Source: Caprella mutica (Eukaryota; Arthropoda; Malacostraca; Amphipoda; Caprellidae). Taken from it: a DNA stretch of 64,000 bases. The notes under the pieces were generated by a model that searched no databases, was not told the origin of the DNA, and was given only the letters and a program-made list of their open reading frames with translations. The DNA lies in assembly GCA_947561585.1 (NCBI GenBank), contig CANNZV010000264.1, positions 336,009-400,008 of the forward strand, read 5' to 3'. Both the position numbers and the translations under genes were made by a program. Numbering within the stretch: position 1 is the first letter of the stretch; each line of letters begins with the position of its first letter. This document shows positions 23,201 through 33,613 of this stretch, piece by piece.

Positions 23201-26200
23201 CACTATAGTGACTAAACAAGAATTAGATGATAAATAAAAGCCGTCTAAAATATAATCATCCACAATCTGTGAAGGTAAATCCCCTACTTTGAATTGTTAG
23301 GGCAAGTCCCTGTACAACAATAGCAACCCTTGACTGTACTCACCACTCCTCTACATCAGGCAGTGACTGCATAGGAGGGGACAGACAGTAAATGTGGTAA
23401 GCTTTGTCACACTCATCACACATTATTTGTTTCTCAGGACTCTCTCTCCCACCACACTTTGAACAGCCGCACTCACGACACTTGCGGCGGTGATTGTCAA
23501 GACAGTGCGTGCAAGAGGGTGCCGACACTCCTGGCAAAAAAAATTAGGAAAATGTTTAAGTATTTGGACAGTGAGCATTGATAAGAGAAATGAAAAAATC
23601 TGACATTTAGAAATTTCAGGTAAATCTGTGTCAACACCCACTTTCCGAGTACTGTGTGCTAAAGTACTCTGACAATACCTTGGCTTGTGAGTTGGAATAA
23701 AGTCAGCATCAAAAAATTTAAAGCAAATAAAAGGATTATTATGGATGTTGTTAACTCGTTACCTAAGCTAAAGGGCAATGTCAACATTATCAGATAATAA
23801 ATTTCTTAGCAAAATTAAGTCATTAACAAAATATTTTTCATAACAGTTACATTTTTTAATAAAATCTTTACAATTTCATCAATGTTAAAATTTGGTAATT
23901 AATAATTACAGCATAATATAATGTTTAAATGGTAATAGAAATTGTCAGAAAATAATAGAGTTTGCTAAAACTTTACCAGTCTAAGATAACAACTCACTAC
24001 TGATGGGCTTTTCTTTGAGTCTGTCTTCTAATTTGACGTGTTGAGGTATTTGCAATATCTCGTCTGTGAAGAGAATTACGCAACCTGACAACCATTCCTC
24101 ACCACTCAGCAGAGAAACAACCAGAGTCTTGGTGTCCATGACACTTTCAACCTGAGTGTACATTGGGGTTAAAAAAACATGCATCAGTAAAAAAATATTA
24201 ACTAAATCAATAAAATTATTTTAGTCCAGCAAATTCATCAAATGACAATTTATGATATAACCATAGCAATTAAAAGAGAATATGAACAACTTGGTAAATT
24301 TTATTAGGAGTGAGGAAGGTTTGAAAAAACTATTGAAAATCAGCCTATATTTAAAAGTAAAATGAAACATATTAGCTAATAATAAAATATTAATGCATTT
24401 CTTTTGCTGTTTTAATCTATAGCTAATATATTCACATAATATCTACCAAAATTAAAAAGAAATTCTTTGAGAGTTTTCCTCTTGGAAAAATCACCAACCT
24501 TGGCATGATACCAGAAACCCCTCTCCTGTGGCTCTTCAATATTGTGATTAACCATTACTCTGTCCCCCAGCTTCAAGCCACTCATTTCAAGGCGGTGGCA
24601 CGCCCTGGGTCTGATTTGACTGAGAGAAACTACTGATGGTAATTCGTACTTGTACCTTGGAAGTGAAGAATAAACTGATTAAATTCTGTCAGCTGAATCC
24701 ATAGATTATATTCAAATTTAGAAAGTATCTCACTTTCATGTAGAAGTGAAGTTGAATGCAAATATTCATAGATTCATTATCACACATTTAGACATTAATT
24801 ACAAATAGATATAAAATAATTGACCAATAAAAATATTTGTAAAACAGTGTCAAAATAAAGCCACAAAATATAAAACTTAACTTCTATATAACAATTTCAC
24901 TAACCTTTCAAATTCGACATGATAGGAGTATTTGTCATTTGTTTCATCTGATTTGTTAGTTGCCTTTGCGTTGGTTATCTTTATTATTTTCGCTTCCCAC
25001 CAGCTACCGTCATGACTTGCGTCCACCAGATCACCCACTTTGTAGAACTCTGTCTGCCTCACCGTCACTTCATTCTCCTGAGGGTTAAATTGTAAAGAGA
25101 ATTGAAACAAATACCTTTTCTTAAAACACATTAACACAATAAAATAGCTTAACATGTCAATTTTAGCAAATTTGAAATAAAGTATAGTGACAAGAATTTA
25201 TATTATTATTATTAGCAGAAGAAAAAAATTCCAGTAAATCAGTTTTCAATTTCCTATTATATTTAAATTTTACAAATTTGTCATCTTGTAGCAAATCGGA
25301 CCAATTTTAGAATAGCTACAAGAATTACAAATTTACAATTAGTAAAGTATATTTATGAAAATGTGAAATTAGTAAACAATGAAAAAATGATTAAAGATAC
25401 ACTTTTATTTAACTGTAAATACACAGAAGATTGTAGATAAAACTTTTAACATCTAAAGGTCCCTACACATGCAGGTTTTTTAAGTCTTTTCACCAGACTT
25501 TTTGTCTGGTGAACTATAAAATTATTACTTATTTTGGTTGGTATTCATGATACCTACAGTTATCATGGATACCAACTAAAATAAATAATAATTTTAGTTT
25601 TTTCTTATATTCTCGTGGAAAAAGTAGGAGCTTAGCAAAAAGTCTGGTGGAAAGACTGGAAAAACCCTGCATGTACGGCCCTTTAGAGTTGAGAATGAGC
25701 TCACACCTTATCCTCCCCCTCTCCCAAGAGATTTTCTTTAGCAGCAGCTGGAGCTGCCACAGCTTGTCTCTCCATCAGTTGAATCACATCGTTGATGTTT
25801 AGATTGTAGTCATATAGACTGTGGCCATCTTCAAGCTGTCAATAAATGATATTGATAATAGTTATAATCAGTATTCAGTGCAATAAATGCTAGTGAATAT
25901 CTAATGACTAAGTAACTATTTTCTAAAATGAGACTAATCTATGTAGAAAATCGTATATCAAGTGCAGTGGGCATCAGGAACTACACTGATAATTTAATGA
26001 ACATAAAACATTAAATTAGTCTCATTTATTTCAAACTTATACATGTAGATACAAATAGTTAGCGTCAACGCGGGCATTGCCCCGCACTTAGTGAACAAGT
26101 CCCATTATCTCTAAAACTATTACAGATAGAGAAGATCTGTAAGATGCAAAAGAAAAAAGTAGTCACTTATTTTATACATACAAAACGGCTTAGCCCTATG

Positions 26201-29200
26201 ACCAATGAGTTAATAGTTTTTCAACTTTTTCTAAAAAAAAACCAAGCAATAATCCCGCACCATTCAGGGCATTATCCCTCACTGCGGGGTAATGCCCTGC
26301 ACCACTCCAAGCAATATCCTGCATCGCAGGTTAATGGCCTGCACCCCTATTAACTAGGAAATTAATAAATCAATCCAAATTTGGCTTACATCATCGTAAA
26401 GAGCAGCTTCTAAACTCTTAGAAACAATGTTAAAAGTACGCTAGTACAACACTTGGAAATAGCGTCATGTGTTTGAACAAGTAACACCAATGAAAGTTAA
26501 GAGGCTCAATATTGAGCCACCTGAAAATATAAATCGCGCATAATTTACTATTACGAAAAAGTTATACGTTAAAATATACTTTAAATGTTTCACAAACATC
26601 AGAAAATAGTTTTCTGAAAAATCAGATTCACGTTACAGACAAGAGCTTATTTTATATTACGTGTTTTTGTTGGTGCATAAATACTCCTGCATAATAAAAG
26701 TTTAGGCGGGCATCTTATCGCACATACACAACACACTGTATGTACACACCACCCACAATTATCTATGGTTATTATATCTTATGCTGAAAATTCAACATTT
26801 TATAGTACTGTAAAAGTGCGGGATAATGCCCTGCATATTTTTTTCCTTTCGGGCAATACCCCGCACTACTTTGTTGCCGCCATGTAGTCAATTTTTGGCT
26901 GACCAGAAACAAAAAAGTAGGTAGTGTAATAAAGTTCAATAATTAACCAATAATATGTCACAAACGTTGTTAGTAGTGATGGGACGATTAATCGGAATCG
27001 TATCGGAGAATCAGGGTTTTTCAAGGTATCGGGAATTGGAGTACCAAATTTTTTGGGCGATTCCGATACCTAAAAGGATTATTTGTGTATTACATGCAAC
27101 ATGGTATTGATGGTAATACATATACATGTCCTGTAAAACTTTAAATGTAGTGTATGTATTTCTAGATGAGGTCAAACACAATACTCCCTAATACGTTAGT
27201 AAGTTGTTAAATGATATCTTGTACTGTAATTTCAATTAAATTAAATATATTTCGGACTTCCAATAGTCTTAACTATCAACTTAATTTAGATTTTATTTAC
27301 ATTAAAGGTCCAGGGTCCCCTCCAAGCAATTTTTTTATCATTCAAATCAATGAGGCTAATGCTTCTAATAATTTTGCTGCAAACCCCATGAAATTTGAAG
27401 GCATATTTATAGCTAATTTTTTAGGGTTTTAAAATTTTTTATAATCAAAACCATTTTACTTCCAATTTGCTAATTTTCAATCAGAAGAAAAAGAATGTAG
27501 CTACACCGTTTGTTTTGAATGCCAACAGGGTAGGTATCATCAATTCACTATTAAATATTACAGTAAAGGTACAAAATTGGACAACAAATTATAGAAACGT
27601 TTTCATACTTCAGGAAACCAATTTAAATCTCAAAAAGACCGAATATGCATTTTTTGTTTATAAAGTTCAATTTGGAAATCGAAACAAAGAGTGTACAATC
27701 ACTTTCTTCAGCATCACATTTGTGTTTCGTACAATTGTTGCACTAAGAAAATAAGCATATAGAATAATAGAATAATATATACTGAACTAAATTTTAAGCG
27801 GTTTGCAGATTAATGATCCTAGACCTTTGTTCTACAATATTATTTGAGGACCGTTACTGATTACTCAATAAAATGAAAACTAATGTGTTAAAACAGTTTC
27901 AACTAGATTATGTGCACTCGGTAGAGGCCGTAGAGCGCATATCTTCGCTGCCGCATTGACTCTTTCTCTCCCAAAATTTAATAAACTGCTAACTGGATAA
28001 TAACCAATCGTCCCAACAAGTTTCATGCAATAGCTATGTTTCAATACTTTTTGAGTAATTGAGTTATAAATGACCTTGACCTTGATCTTTGACCCGATCG
28101 CTCCCAAAATCTATCAAAATGGTTCCTGCATATTGACCAATCGTCCCACCAAGTTTCATGAAATATATTTCTATACTTTTTGAGTTATAAATGACCATGA
28201 CCTTGACCTTTGACCAGGTCACTCCCGAAATTCTACCAGCAGGTCACTGGACATGGACCAATCGCTTCACCAAATTTCAGGCAATTTGGTTGAACTCTTT
28301 TACAGTTAAGCGAATAACAAGATGATAAATAAATAAATGACGGCTAAAATATGACCTTCCCGCATTCCGCGAAGGTAATAAAACCTTTATGGCTTTACCA
28401 TATAAGTTTCAGCCTACTTGTAAACATTACTAAGTAAAAATTAACTTATGGAATCATTAATATATTGAAGATTTAATATGGTACTTGGTAAGGTACCATT
28501 AGGTAGCTAAATATCTAGTCCAATAAAAATATAATCAGGTATTGGGAATCGTATCGGGAATCGGTACATTTGGCTAGAATCGGAATCGCTAAAAATCTTG
28601 GTATCATCACATCATTAGTTGTTAGGGGATGACTACCTACTAAAATTACCATTGCTAAAATATAAATAGCATAAAATATAAATATGAAATTAAAACCTGA
28701 AAATAGCATTGTCAATGAAAAATAGCATAAAACATAAATCTGAAAAGGAAGAAATGTTAAACATAGTTTACTACATGGGAAATGACAAAGTCACAGTCAG
28801 TCTTAGCCTAGAAGTGATACTGTGTAGAGTGTAGACCTTTAATTTATGCTCTTGTGTTAGTTTGTATTCTTGCCTTAATTTCTTGTGTTGTTACAGATAC
28901 AATTGTGTATGTAAATAGATTGATAAAATGTGTTAAACTTAGTAAGGTACCTACTGTATAACTGTATAAGCATACTATCTTACTAACCAGGGTAAGTAGG
29001 TATTTGAATATTCTTGTGTTATAAGGTGTAAATTATAGGATTGTAACTAAAAGTAGATTATTTGTTACAGCCTGGTTATTGTCTCAAGTAAACTTATGAA
29101 AAATCTGCCATCTTTATTTACCAAGAAATAGATGTTTGGGGATCACGGCCTCCCCTTACAACGTGATTAAATTTGACTGAGAATTGTGGATTCTCCAGCA

Positions 29201-29898
29201 AATCTTGCAAAATTATCTGATTTTACGAATACAAATAATTGGTGCATAATTTTATAGTGCCCTATTTAAAATATATTTTTAAATACTTACTGAAACCTAA
29301 CATGGATAATATTATTTGTTCTGAGGGTTGAAAATCTGTTCTTTCCAATACCGTAAACAGTTATTTAAATTTCCAAACAGTTTTAGAGATAAGGGGGGGG
29401 GGGGGTGCGGGGTAATGCCCGCACATTCCAGGTGCGGGGGAATTACCCGCGTTGGCGCTATAGCTACCAATGAATATTGTAAGTTTAATCATTTCACTCT
29501 GGCCATTCAAATTAAAAAAAAAATGATAAGGATGATATATAAATATATATATTTATCTGTTGATTGTAATGGTAAGAAATTGAAATTGGCATCTGGAGTA
29601 ACAGTCAGGACTAAAAGGGTTAAAATGGGAATATATATGTTTGTTAGGGATAGTAATAGTTTTACCCTGTGTACAGTAGCTCAGCAATAATATATTTCAT
29701 CCCCAATTTATTGGGTCGAACTACTAACTATTTTTCAATGCTATTCACCTGTTTTCCCTGAAAGAAGAGTCGCTGCTTCTCCACTGCTACTGAGAATTTC
29801 TCATTCACCAACACTCGCAATTCCTCTATTTTTGTGAGTTTTGAGACAGTGAGACATTGCTCTGCTCCACCTGACATAGGCCTCACCTTTACATACAT
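18007..29898 (-). CDS. UHRF1: UHRF1: hemimethylated-CpG reader and E3 ubiquitin ligase, 15 coding exons
   Basis: Exons in coding order: 29749-29898, 25707-25835, 24905-25077, 24499-24655, 23998-24151, 23344-23530, 22722-22847, 22430-22535, 21992-22203, 21119-21262, 20768-20924, 20201-20281, 19677-19823, 19149-19277, 18007-18120. All introns are GT-AG and every phase closes, giving 722 codons including the TAA stop (721 aa; vertebrate UHRF1 is near 790). Domains: UBL about 1-77, tandem Tudor about 98-250, PHD about 262-322, SRA about 355-570, RING about 650-694. The start ATG at 29898 begins the UBL (MYVKVRPM). In known UHRF1 proteins the SRA binds hemimethylated CpG, Tudor/PHD read histone H3, and the RING ubiquitinates H3 to recruit DNMT1. 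The 5' UTR, promoter and polyadenylation site could not be fixed. The exon model is inferred by eye from homology and splice signals. Confidence 0.93.
18620..18890 (+). repeat. CCTTCGC dispersed repeat, internally shortened copy in a UHRF1 intron
   Basis: Begins GATTACGTGCACTCGGTAGA with the box-A-like segment and CCTTCGC. It has fewer monomers than 6438-7018 and ends in GATGATAAATAAATAAATAC and the hairpin CCTTCCGCAAATTTGCGAAG. It lies in antisense orientation to UHRF1. Confidence 0.8.
20768..22535 (-). CDS. UHRF1: UHRF1 exons 8-11: SRA (YDG) domain
   Basis: Exon 8 has [18 protein letters not shown]. Exon 9 has [35 protein letters not shown] and [12 protein letters not shown]. Exon 10 has [17 protein letters not shown] and [12 protein letters not shown]. 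Exon 11 has [29 protein letters not shown]. The YDG signature and the GNKR finger that contacts hemimethylated CpG are conserved. The intron between exons 9 and 10 is a minisatellite of the exon 9 donor. Confidence 0.95.
21270..22004. repeat. 31-bp minisatellite copying a UHRF1 splice donor
   Basis: About 23 head-to-tail units of 31 bp. Each, on the minus strand, includes CACTAACAAGTGAGTTGTAG, followed by an ACTGTTG/ACAC-type variable part. The last unit overlaps the end of UHRF1 exon 9, whose true donor is AACAA|GTGAGT at 21992. The array fills nearly the whole intron between exons 9 and 10. Confidence 0.95.
22722..23530 (-). CDS. UHRF1: UHRF1 exons 6-7: PHD finger
   Basis: Exon 6 (23344-23530) has [34 protein letters not shown] and PDVEEW; exon 7 (22722-22847) continues FCPDCK. 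The C4HC3 zinc ligands and the preceding Cys-rich pre-PHD part are complete. A split TG|G codon joins the exons. In the family this module binds the unmodified H3 N-terminus. Exon 7 ends with a Lys/Ser-rich linker and DWGKG leading into the SRA. Confidence 0.92.
23225..23280 (+). repeat. CCTTCGC dispersed repeat, tail fragment
   Basis: Only the 3' end is left: GATAAATAAAAGCCGTCTAA, then a worn hairpin ATCATCCACAATCTGTGAAG. It sits in the intron between UHRF1 exons 6 and 7. Confidence 0.55.
23998..25077 (-). CDS. UHRF1: UHRF1 exons 3-5: tandem Tudor domain
   Basis: Exon 3 (24905-25077) has [20 protein letters not shown] and YSYHVEFE. Exon 4 (24499-24655) has [13 protein letters not shown] and ERGFWYHAK. 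Exon 5 (23998-24151) has [15 protein letters not shown]. This is the H3K9me3-reading module of the family. Where vertebrates have WFEA and YHVKYDDYP, this protein has WWEA and YHVEFERYKYE, so the aromatic cage looks kept but with Trp/Phe replacing Phe/Tyr at two places. That residue assignment is inference without an alignment. Confidence 0.88.
25453..25686. mobile_element. Palindromic MITE in UHRF1 intron 2
   Basis: Imperfect inverted repeat over its whole length: CTAAAGGTCCCTACACATGC at the left and the inverse GCATGTACGGCCCTTTAG at the right. Both arms have CACCAGACTTTTT or its inverse. The centre is a hairpin GGTATTCATGATACC...GGATACC that also occurs at 33540-33592. No target duplication was seen. 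Confidence 0.65.
25707..29898 (-). CDS. UHRF1: UHRF1 exons 1-2: ubiquitin-like domain
   Basis: Exon 1 (29749-29898, 50 codons) ends RLFFQGKQ before a CAG|GTGAAT donor. Exon 2 (25707-25835, 43 codons) opens [20 protein letters not shown]. Together they form the family's N-terminal ubiquitin-like fold, matching the RLFYRGKQ-LEDGHTLFDY pattern of the family. The 3.9-kb intron between them holds a hAT element, a CCTTCGC repeat copy and GC-rich palindromes. Confidence 0.93.
27306..27853 (+). mobile_element. GGTCCCCTCC-type MITE (copy of 47658-48214)
   Basis: Preceded by TTAA. The left end includes GGTCCCCTCCAAGCAATTTT, and the right part includes GCAGATTAATGATCCTAGAC and ends near TTTGAGGACC. It matches the inverted copy at 47658-48214 and the fragments at 47137-47345, 49676-49784 and 49957-50075. 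Two open frames (27211-27432, 27467-27754) lie in or overlap it, but they have no recognisable domain. Confidence 0.65.
27895..28378 (+). repeat. CCTTCGC dispersed repeat, near-full copy
   Basis: Starts ACTAGATTATGTGCACTCGG and carries the box-A-like GGTAGAG, about three monomers with TGACCTTGACC and CCAATCGTCCCACCAAGTTT, and the tail AATAAATGACGGCTAAAATA with hairpin CCTTCCCGCATTCCGCGAAG. It is nested inside the hAT element. Confidence 0.8.
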
Positions 29899-30430
29899 TG
29901 CTAACTTTTAATATCACTAAAACATAAAATAATCAACTGGAAATAGAACAAGTTATCAGATATCTAAATTTCTAAGTGAAAGTCCCCTACAACAGTCTGT
30001 GATCATTAATTTTTGATGGATAAATTGAGATAATGTTGATGAATCAGAAAAAATTAAAGAAACTATTGGGAGGTTTTTTTCAGCTTTCTGAAAAAGTCAG
30101 TGGAATTTTGTGAACCAAACCAGTCTGAAGAAACTGGTAGTGTTCGTTAAGATCTCGTAGCAAAATTAATGTAAATACAGGAAATCATTCTAAGCCAATT
30201 GGATAGCAGCAATTATAAGAAACAATTTTGAGTAAGGTAAACATATATAGTCACGCGTTACGTTGCTCACTTTGCTGCGAGCCATGTTTTAAGTATGGAC
30301 AAAGTCGCCTGTATATTAGTGACTTTTGAGAGGTTATATCAGTAGGAATACCTGTAAATAACAAGTAAATCACTCATAAAATAGTCTCAAGAGATACACA
30401 TGCATTAGGCTGCAGGCATGAAGCATGAAG
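29899..30430. other. Region upstream of UHRF1
   Basis: Would contain the UHRF1 5' UTR and promoter (transcription toward lower coordinates). No TATA box or CpG-rich block stands out. A short worn MITE-like segment with CAGTCTG ends lies at about 29990-30128. Confidence 0.35.
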
Positions 30431-30431
30431 A

Positions 30432-30572
30432 TGTTTCCAAGTGTAAAAATCTTCACTTTTTCAAGTGTAAAAATCTTCACTTTTTCAAGTGTAAAAATCT
30501 TCACTTTTTCAAGTGTAAAAATCTTCACTTTTTCAAGTGTAAAAATCTTCACTTTTTCAAGTGTAAAAATTT
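30432..30572. repeat. 24-bp tandem repeat
   Basis: About five exact copies of a 24-bp unit, TCTTCACTTTTTCAAGTGTA plus AAAA. The unit is itself partly palindromic (CACTTTTTCAAGTG). The related flank at 31345-31440 has only one diverged unit, so the expansion is local. Confidence 0.9.
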
Positions 30573-30931
30573 CACCTTGAAAGTGTCTTAAATGTGGCGA
30601 CCTGGATCCATTTTCTCACTAAATTAGAGACTTTCAGCCACACTCTAAAACATGGGCTGCGCGTGTTTCCTCTGACGTATGACTTTGTGTACAATGATTC
30701 AGTAAATGCCTCAATTCATAATCTCTGCAGATATCTATAATTTCTAGAATTGGGCTCAGATTTGTCTCAGAGAGTCTTGGAAAAATGTTCCATATTCTAC
30801 AGTCTGGTAAATAACCAGTAACTCACTTCAGGAATTTTTGTATTGTTGAGAATTGAGAAATTGAATATCTTCCGACATATCTAATCATTGGAATTTGCCA
30901 CCAAATGCAATCTGGGATCATGGGATGCACA

Positions 30932-31163
30932 TAGGGTCATGCAGGTAAATTGCGGCCCATTAGTTTTTTAATTGTGGCCCTCTCAAGAGTCTAAAACATT
31001 CTAAACCGAAATTACTTTAAAATGTTGCATTGCTATCAAAATAAGCATAGTGCATGCTACAATTTATTACTTCATGTTTTTAACGAGTGTTTTGAAGTTA
31101 TGATGTTTCTATTATTAGAGGCCGCAGTTAGTTAGTAGGCCGCAATTTACCTGCTTGAACCTA
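30932..31163. mobile_element. MITE with AGGTAAATTGCGGCC ends, copy A
   Basis: Inverted termini: TAGGGTCATGCAGGTAAATT... and, from the right, TAGGTTCAAGCAGGTAAATT. Both continue into GCGGCC. A second member in inverse orientation is at 36247-36738. Target duplication not seen. Confidence 0.65.
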
Positions 31164-31177
31164 CATCTAACATGAAG

Positions 31178-31337
31178 CCAGTCTGCAGGAACTAGTAAAG
31201 TGTTCTCCAAGAAATCCTCTATTTTGGCTTTTTTTCTCTGTAAAATACATGTAATGATGTAAATAACTAAATATAGGAGGAAATTAAGGATTGTTCGCAC
31301 AGAAAAGGTTGAAAATGACCCATATTCTGCAGACTGG
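31178..31337. mobile_element. CCAGTCTG-family MITE, 160 bp
   Basis: Ends CCAGTCTGCAG and CTGCAGACTGG, perfectly inverted, with an exact 8-bp duplication ACATGAAG on both sides (31170-31177, 31338-31345). The related flanking sequence at 30410-30440 lacks the insertion (empty site). It is an inverted near-copy of 34802-34953. Confidence 0.9.
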
Positions 31338-31469
31338 ACATGAAGCATAAGCATGTTTCCATGAGTAAAATATTCACTAGGAAGTCTAATTTCTTCTTTT
31401 AAGTATATTAAATGTGGCAACATGGATCCATTTTCTCACTAAACTGGGAACTTTCCTGCCACATCACAC

Positions 31470-32034
31470 TGGAATCTTTGGCAAAAAATGTAATATCTGC
31501 CGTGCGCCTTGAAAGCTCAAAATCACCCTAACTATATGATGGCGTGCGCTAGAAGTTCCCTAATGTGCAGCTGAGAAGATATATTCATCGCAGACGTGCG
31601 ATTTTTCACATAACTTCAGTCTTCAGATGTGTGCAGCGTGCGCTTATACTTATACTCACACTTAATTGTTATTAAATTACTTCTGAAACACATTGATTGG
31701 TCAAAACAGTAGATACATATCTAAAATCAAACATCATTACTTAGCTTCACTGTGACGTCATCTGGTATGTTCATCATAATATATACATCACAATACTATC
31801 ACTGAAGTGACTGAAGAAGTTCTAAATATCAGGACTTGTTCTCATGTTTTCCCGCCAATTTGCCAGCTTATTTTGAGGCTATTTACATAGGTATATAATG
31901 TGAAATCGGTATCTGTGTTATGTTATTATATTATTAAGAATGTAATATATATGGTAAACTTCTCTTAAATAACAGTTTCAGATATCTAACGTACAGTTAA
32001 GTTTACTGATAATGATGATAGGCTACCTAACAAT
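31470..32034. other. Gene-free stretch
   Basis: Mixed AT-rich sequence with GTGCGCTTATACTTATACTC-type stretches and no open frame or recognisable repeat boundary. I see nothing functional in it. Confidence 0.4.
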
Positions 32035-32248
32035 TTGGTTATTTGGACAAATTCCACATTTTTGATCGATAAAAATAAATACAACCAGTTTAACCTTATA
32101 TCTACCAGTTACCACTTAGGTACCAGGTTATATACAGTAGCCAGGCTTCGGGTATCTTGGATACCTATATAGTTCAATAATTATTACCTATATACTCTTT
32201 TCTTACATGACCGAAAATGTGGAACCGTTCGATAATTCAGAACTTACA
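32035..32248. mobile_element. GTTCCACAT-type MITE
   Basis: Left arm AAATTCCACATTTTTGATCG; right arm CCGAAAATGTGGAACC with GATAATTCAGAACTTAC. Inverted arms of about 40 bp; same family as 2231-2566 and 33108-33277. Confidence 0.5.
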
Positions 32249-32726
32249 CAATGCACTAGAGAATTATCAAAACAATATACTACGTTGATAAAGCCTTATA
32301 GGTATAAGTACGGTAGTATCAGTTTAATCCATTACTCAAAATACCTCAATTAAACGAACAGTAATGTTTAAACTAGTGCTTTATAATTTATCAAATTCAA
32401 ATCTAAATTTTCCGATCGTATTATTTCTTAAATATTAGGCCAATTGTAAATATTTTCAAATCTATTGATAACTACCTTACCTAAGCCATTATAAACATGT
32501 ACAAGTCCAGATAGTCGTCCGGTACATGTCTAGAACCGAAAATCTTAAATTCAAACATTTAGCTGATAGCTATACCTACTTATAATAGATAGGTATTCTG
32601 TATTACTATAATATTCAAAGATAGGGAGGTAGTTAACTGAATTAAATAATCTACTCATAGCACGTCATCACGACAGCCATTTTGTTTACTAACTCATGTA
32701 GTGAACTTCTGATTTAAATATTTTAA

Positions 32727-32942
32727 CCCTATAGCGACCAGGTGGACACTCGTGCCTCCTTTCATATGTTATGTCCCATGGGACCAACTGGTCATATATG
32801 TGTCCTCTTCATTTTTTTTTATAAATTAAAAAAAAATTCTTATCAAATGATGTTTATACATATCCTCACTGATGTCTGAACTCAAAAATAAAGTTATCAA
32901 ATATTTAATTCAAAGTCAGAAAAAAAGGGGCTCGCTAAAGGG
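32727..32942. mobile_element. piggyBac-type MITE, 216 bp
   Basis: Starts CCCTATAGCGA and ends TCGCTAAAGGG (inverted CCCTTTAGCGA), with TTAA directly on both sides (32723-32726 and 32943-32946). These are the terminal CCC and TTAA target expected of piggyBac elements. There is no coding capacity. Confidence 0.85.
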
Positions 32943-33107
32943 TTAATCATACGTTTTTAAAACTTTATAATTTCTACTTATATATAACAATTTAACCAGA
33001 ATCGAAATTATTACCACCTATTTAATCATTATTATCATAGACATTACACGTCTGAATAATAATAAATAAATTGAAGTAGGTAGGTAGGTATATAGGATAA
33101 GTTATGT

Positions 33108-33277
33108 ATATACAAATTATAGGGCAGTTCCACATTTTCGATCATAGAAGAAAAAATCATTTAATATCTTTAATTGGTATCCAGGTATCACAAATACCTA
33201 TTAAAATCACCAGTTTAAATGGAAAAAAATAATTCTTCTTTGACCAATAATGTGGAACTGTCTGATAATTTGTACTT
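33108..33277. mobile_element. GTTCCACAT-type MITE
   Basis: Inverted ends: TATACAAATTATAGGGCAGT...TCCACATT at the left and AATGTGGAACTG...ATAATTTGTA at the right. A GGTATCCAGGTATC motif lies in the centre. Confidence 0.6.
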
Positions 33278-33613
33278 AGGTACCTTAAATAACCATGAAT
33301 TGGTACCTAGTTTAAAATATTGTATGGTACACCATACAAAGAAAATTTATTATTTTCCGTGAAGTAGGTACTAGTGGGTACTCAAATAACTAACTAGGGA
33401 AGTAGGTATACTATTTCTTCATTGTAAGTCACAATATTTAAGTGAAAATAGGTATAGTTACACACTTTTCACAGTGGAAGAAAAAACTGTAGTCTATATA
33501 AGCCTACCTAATAATAATATAACATATTAAGTGATTATATTGATTGGTATTCCATGATACCTCCAGGTATCATAGATACCAATCAAAATAATGAGTTAAA
33601 ATAGGTAGGTATA

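Larger units (their letters stand above)
26974..28617. mobile_element. hAT element, non-autonomous, 1644 bp, in UHRF1 intron 1
   Basis: Left end TAGTGATGGGACGATTAATC; right end read inverted TAATGATGTGATGATACC. An exact 8-bp duplication GTTGTTAG flanks it (26966-26973 and 28618-28625). Subterminal ATCGGAATCG/CGATTCC motifs recur near both ends. Inside are a TTAA-type MITE (27306 to about 27853) and a CCTTCGC repeat (27895-28378). No hAT transposase is encoded. Confidence 0.85.
26057..29466. mobile_element. Candidate 3.4-kb element with GC-rich palindromic ends in UHRF1 intron 1
   Basis: Left end AGCGTCAACGCGGGCATTGC and, read inverted from the right end, AGCGCCAACGCGGGTAATTC agree; both continue into CCCCGCAC. 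Extra copies of the GCGGGGTAATGCCC motif lie inside both ends (26258, 26283, 26316, 26819, 26852, 29405). A hAT element is nested inside. No transposase frame is recognisable and no target duplication is clear. Confidence 0.45.

Noticed and set aside
29328..29690. 120-codon plus-strand frame upstream of UHRF1 exon 1
   Set aside because: Runs through a poly-G tract and the palindromic GC motifs, with no recognisable domain.
30370..30552. Coding repeat KIFTLEKV
   Set aside because: It arises only because the 24-bp unit is a multiple of three; there is no start context, flanking domain or conservation in the related copy at 31350.
30112..30806. A 695-bp member of the CCAGTCTG family
   Set aside because: CAGTCTG motifs occur at both ends, but there is no target duplication and the ends seem to come from different copies.
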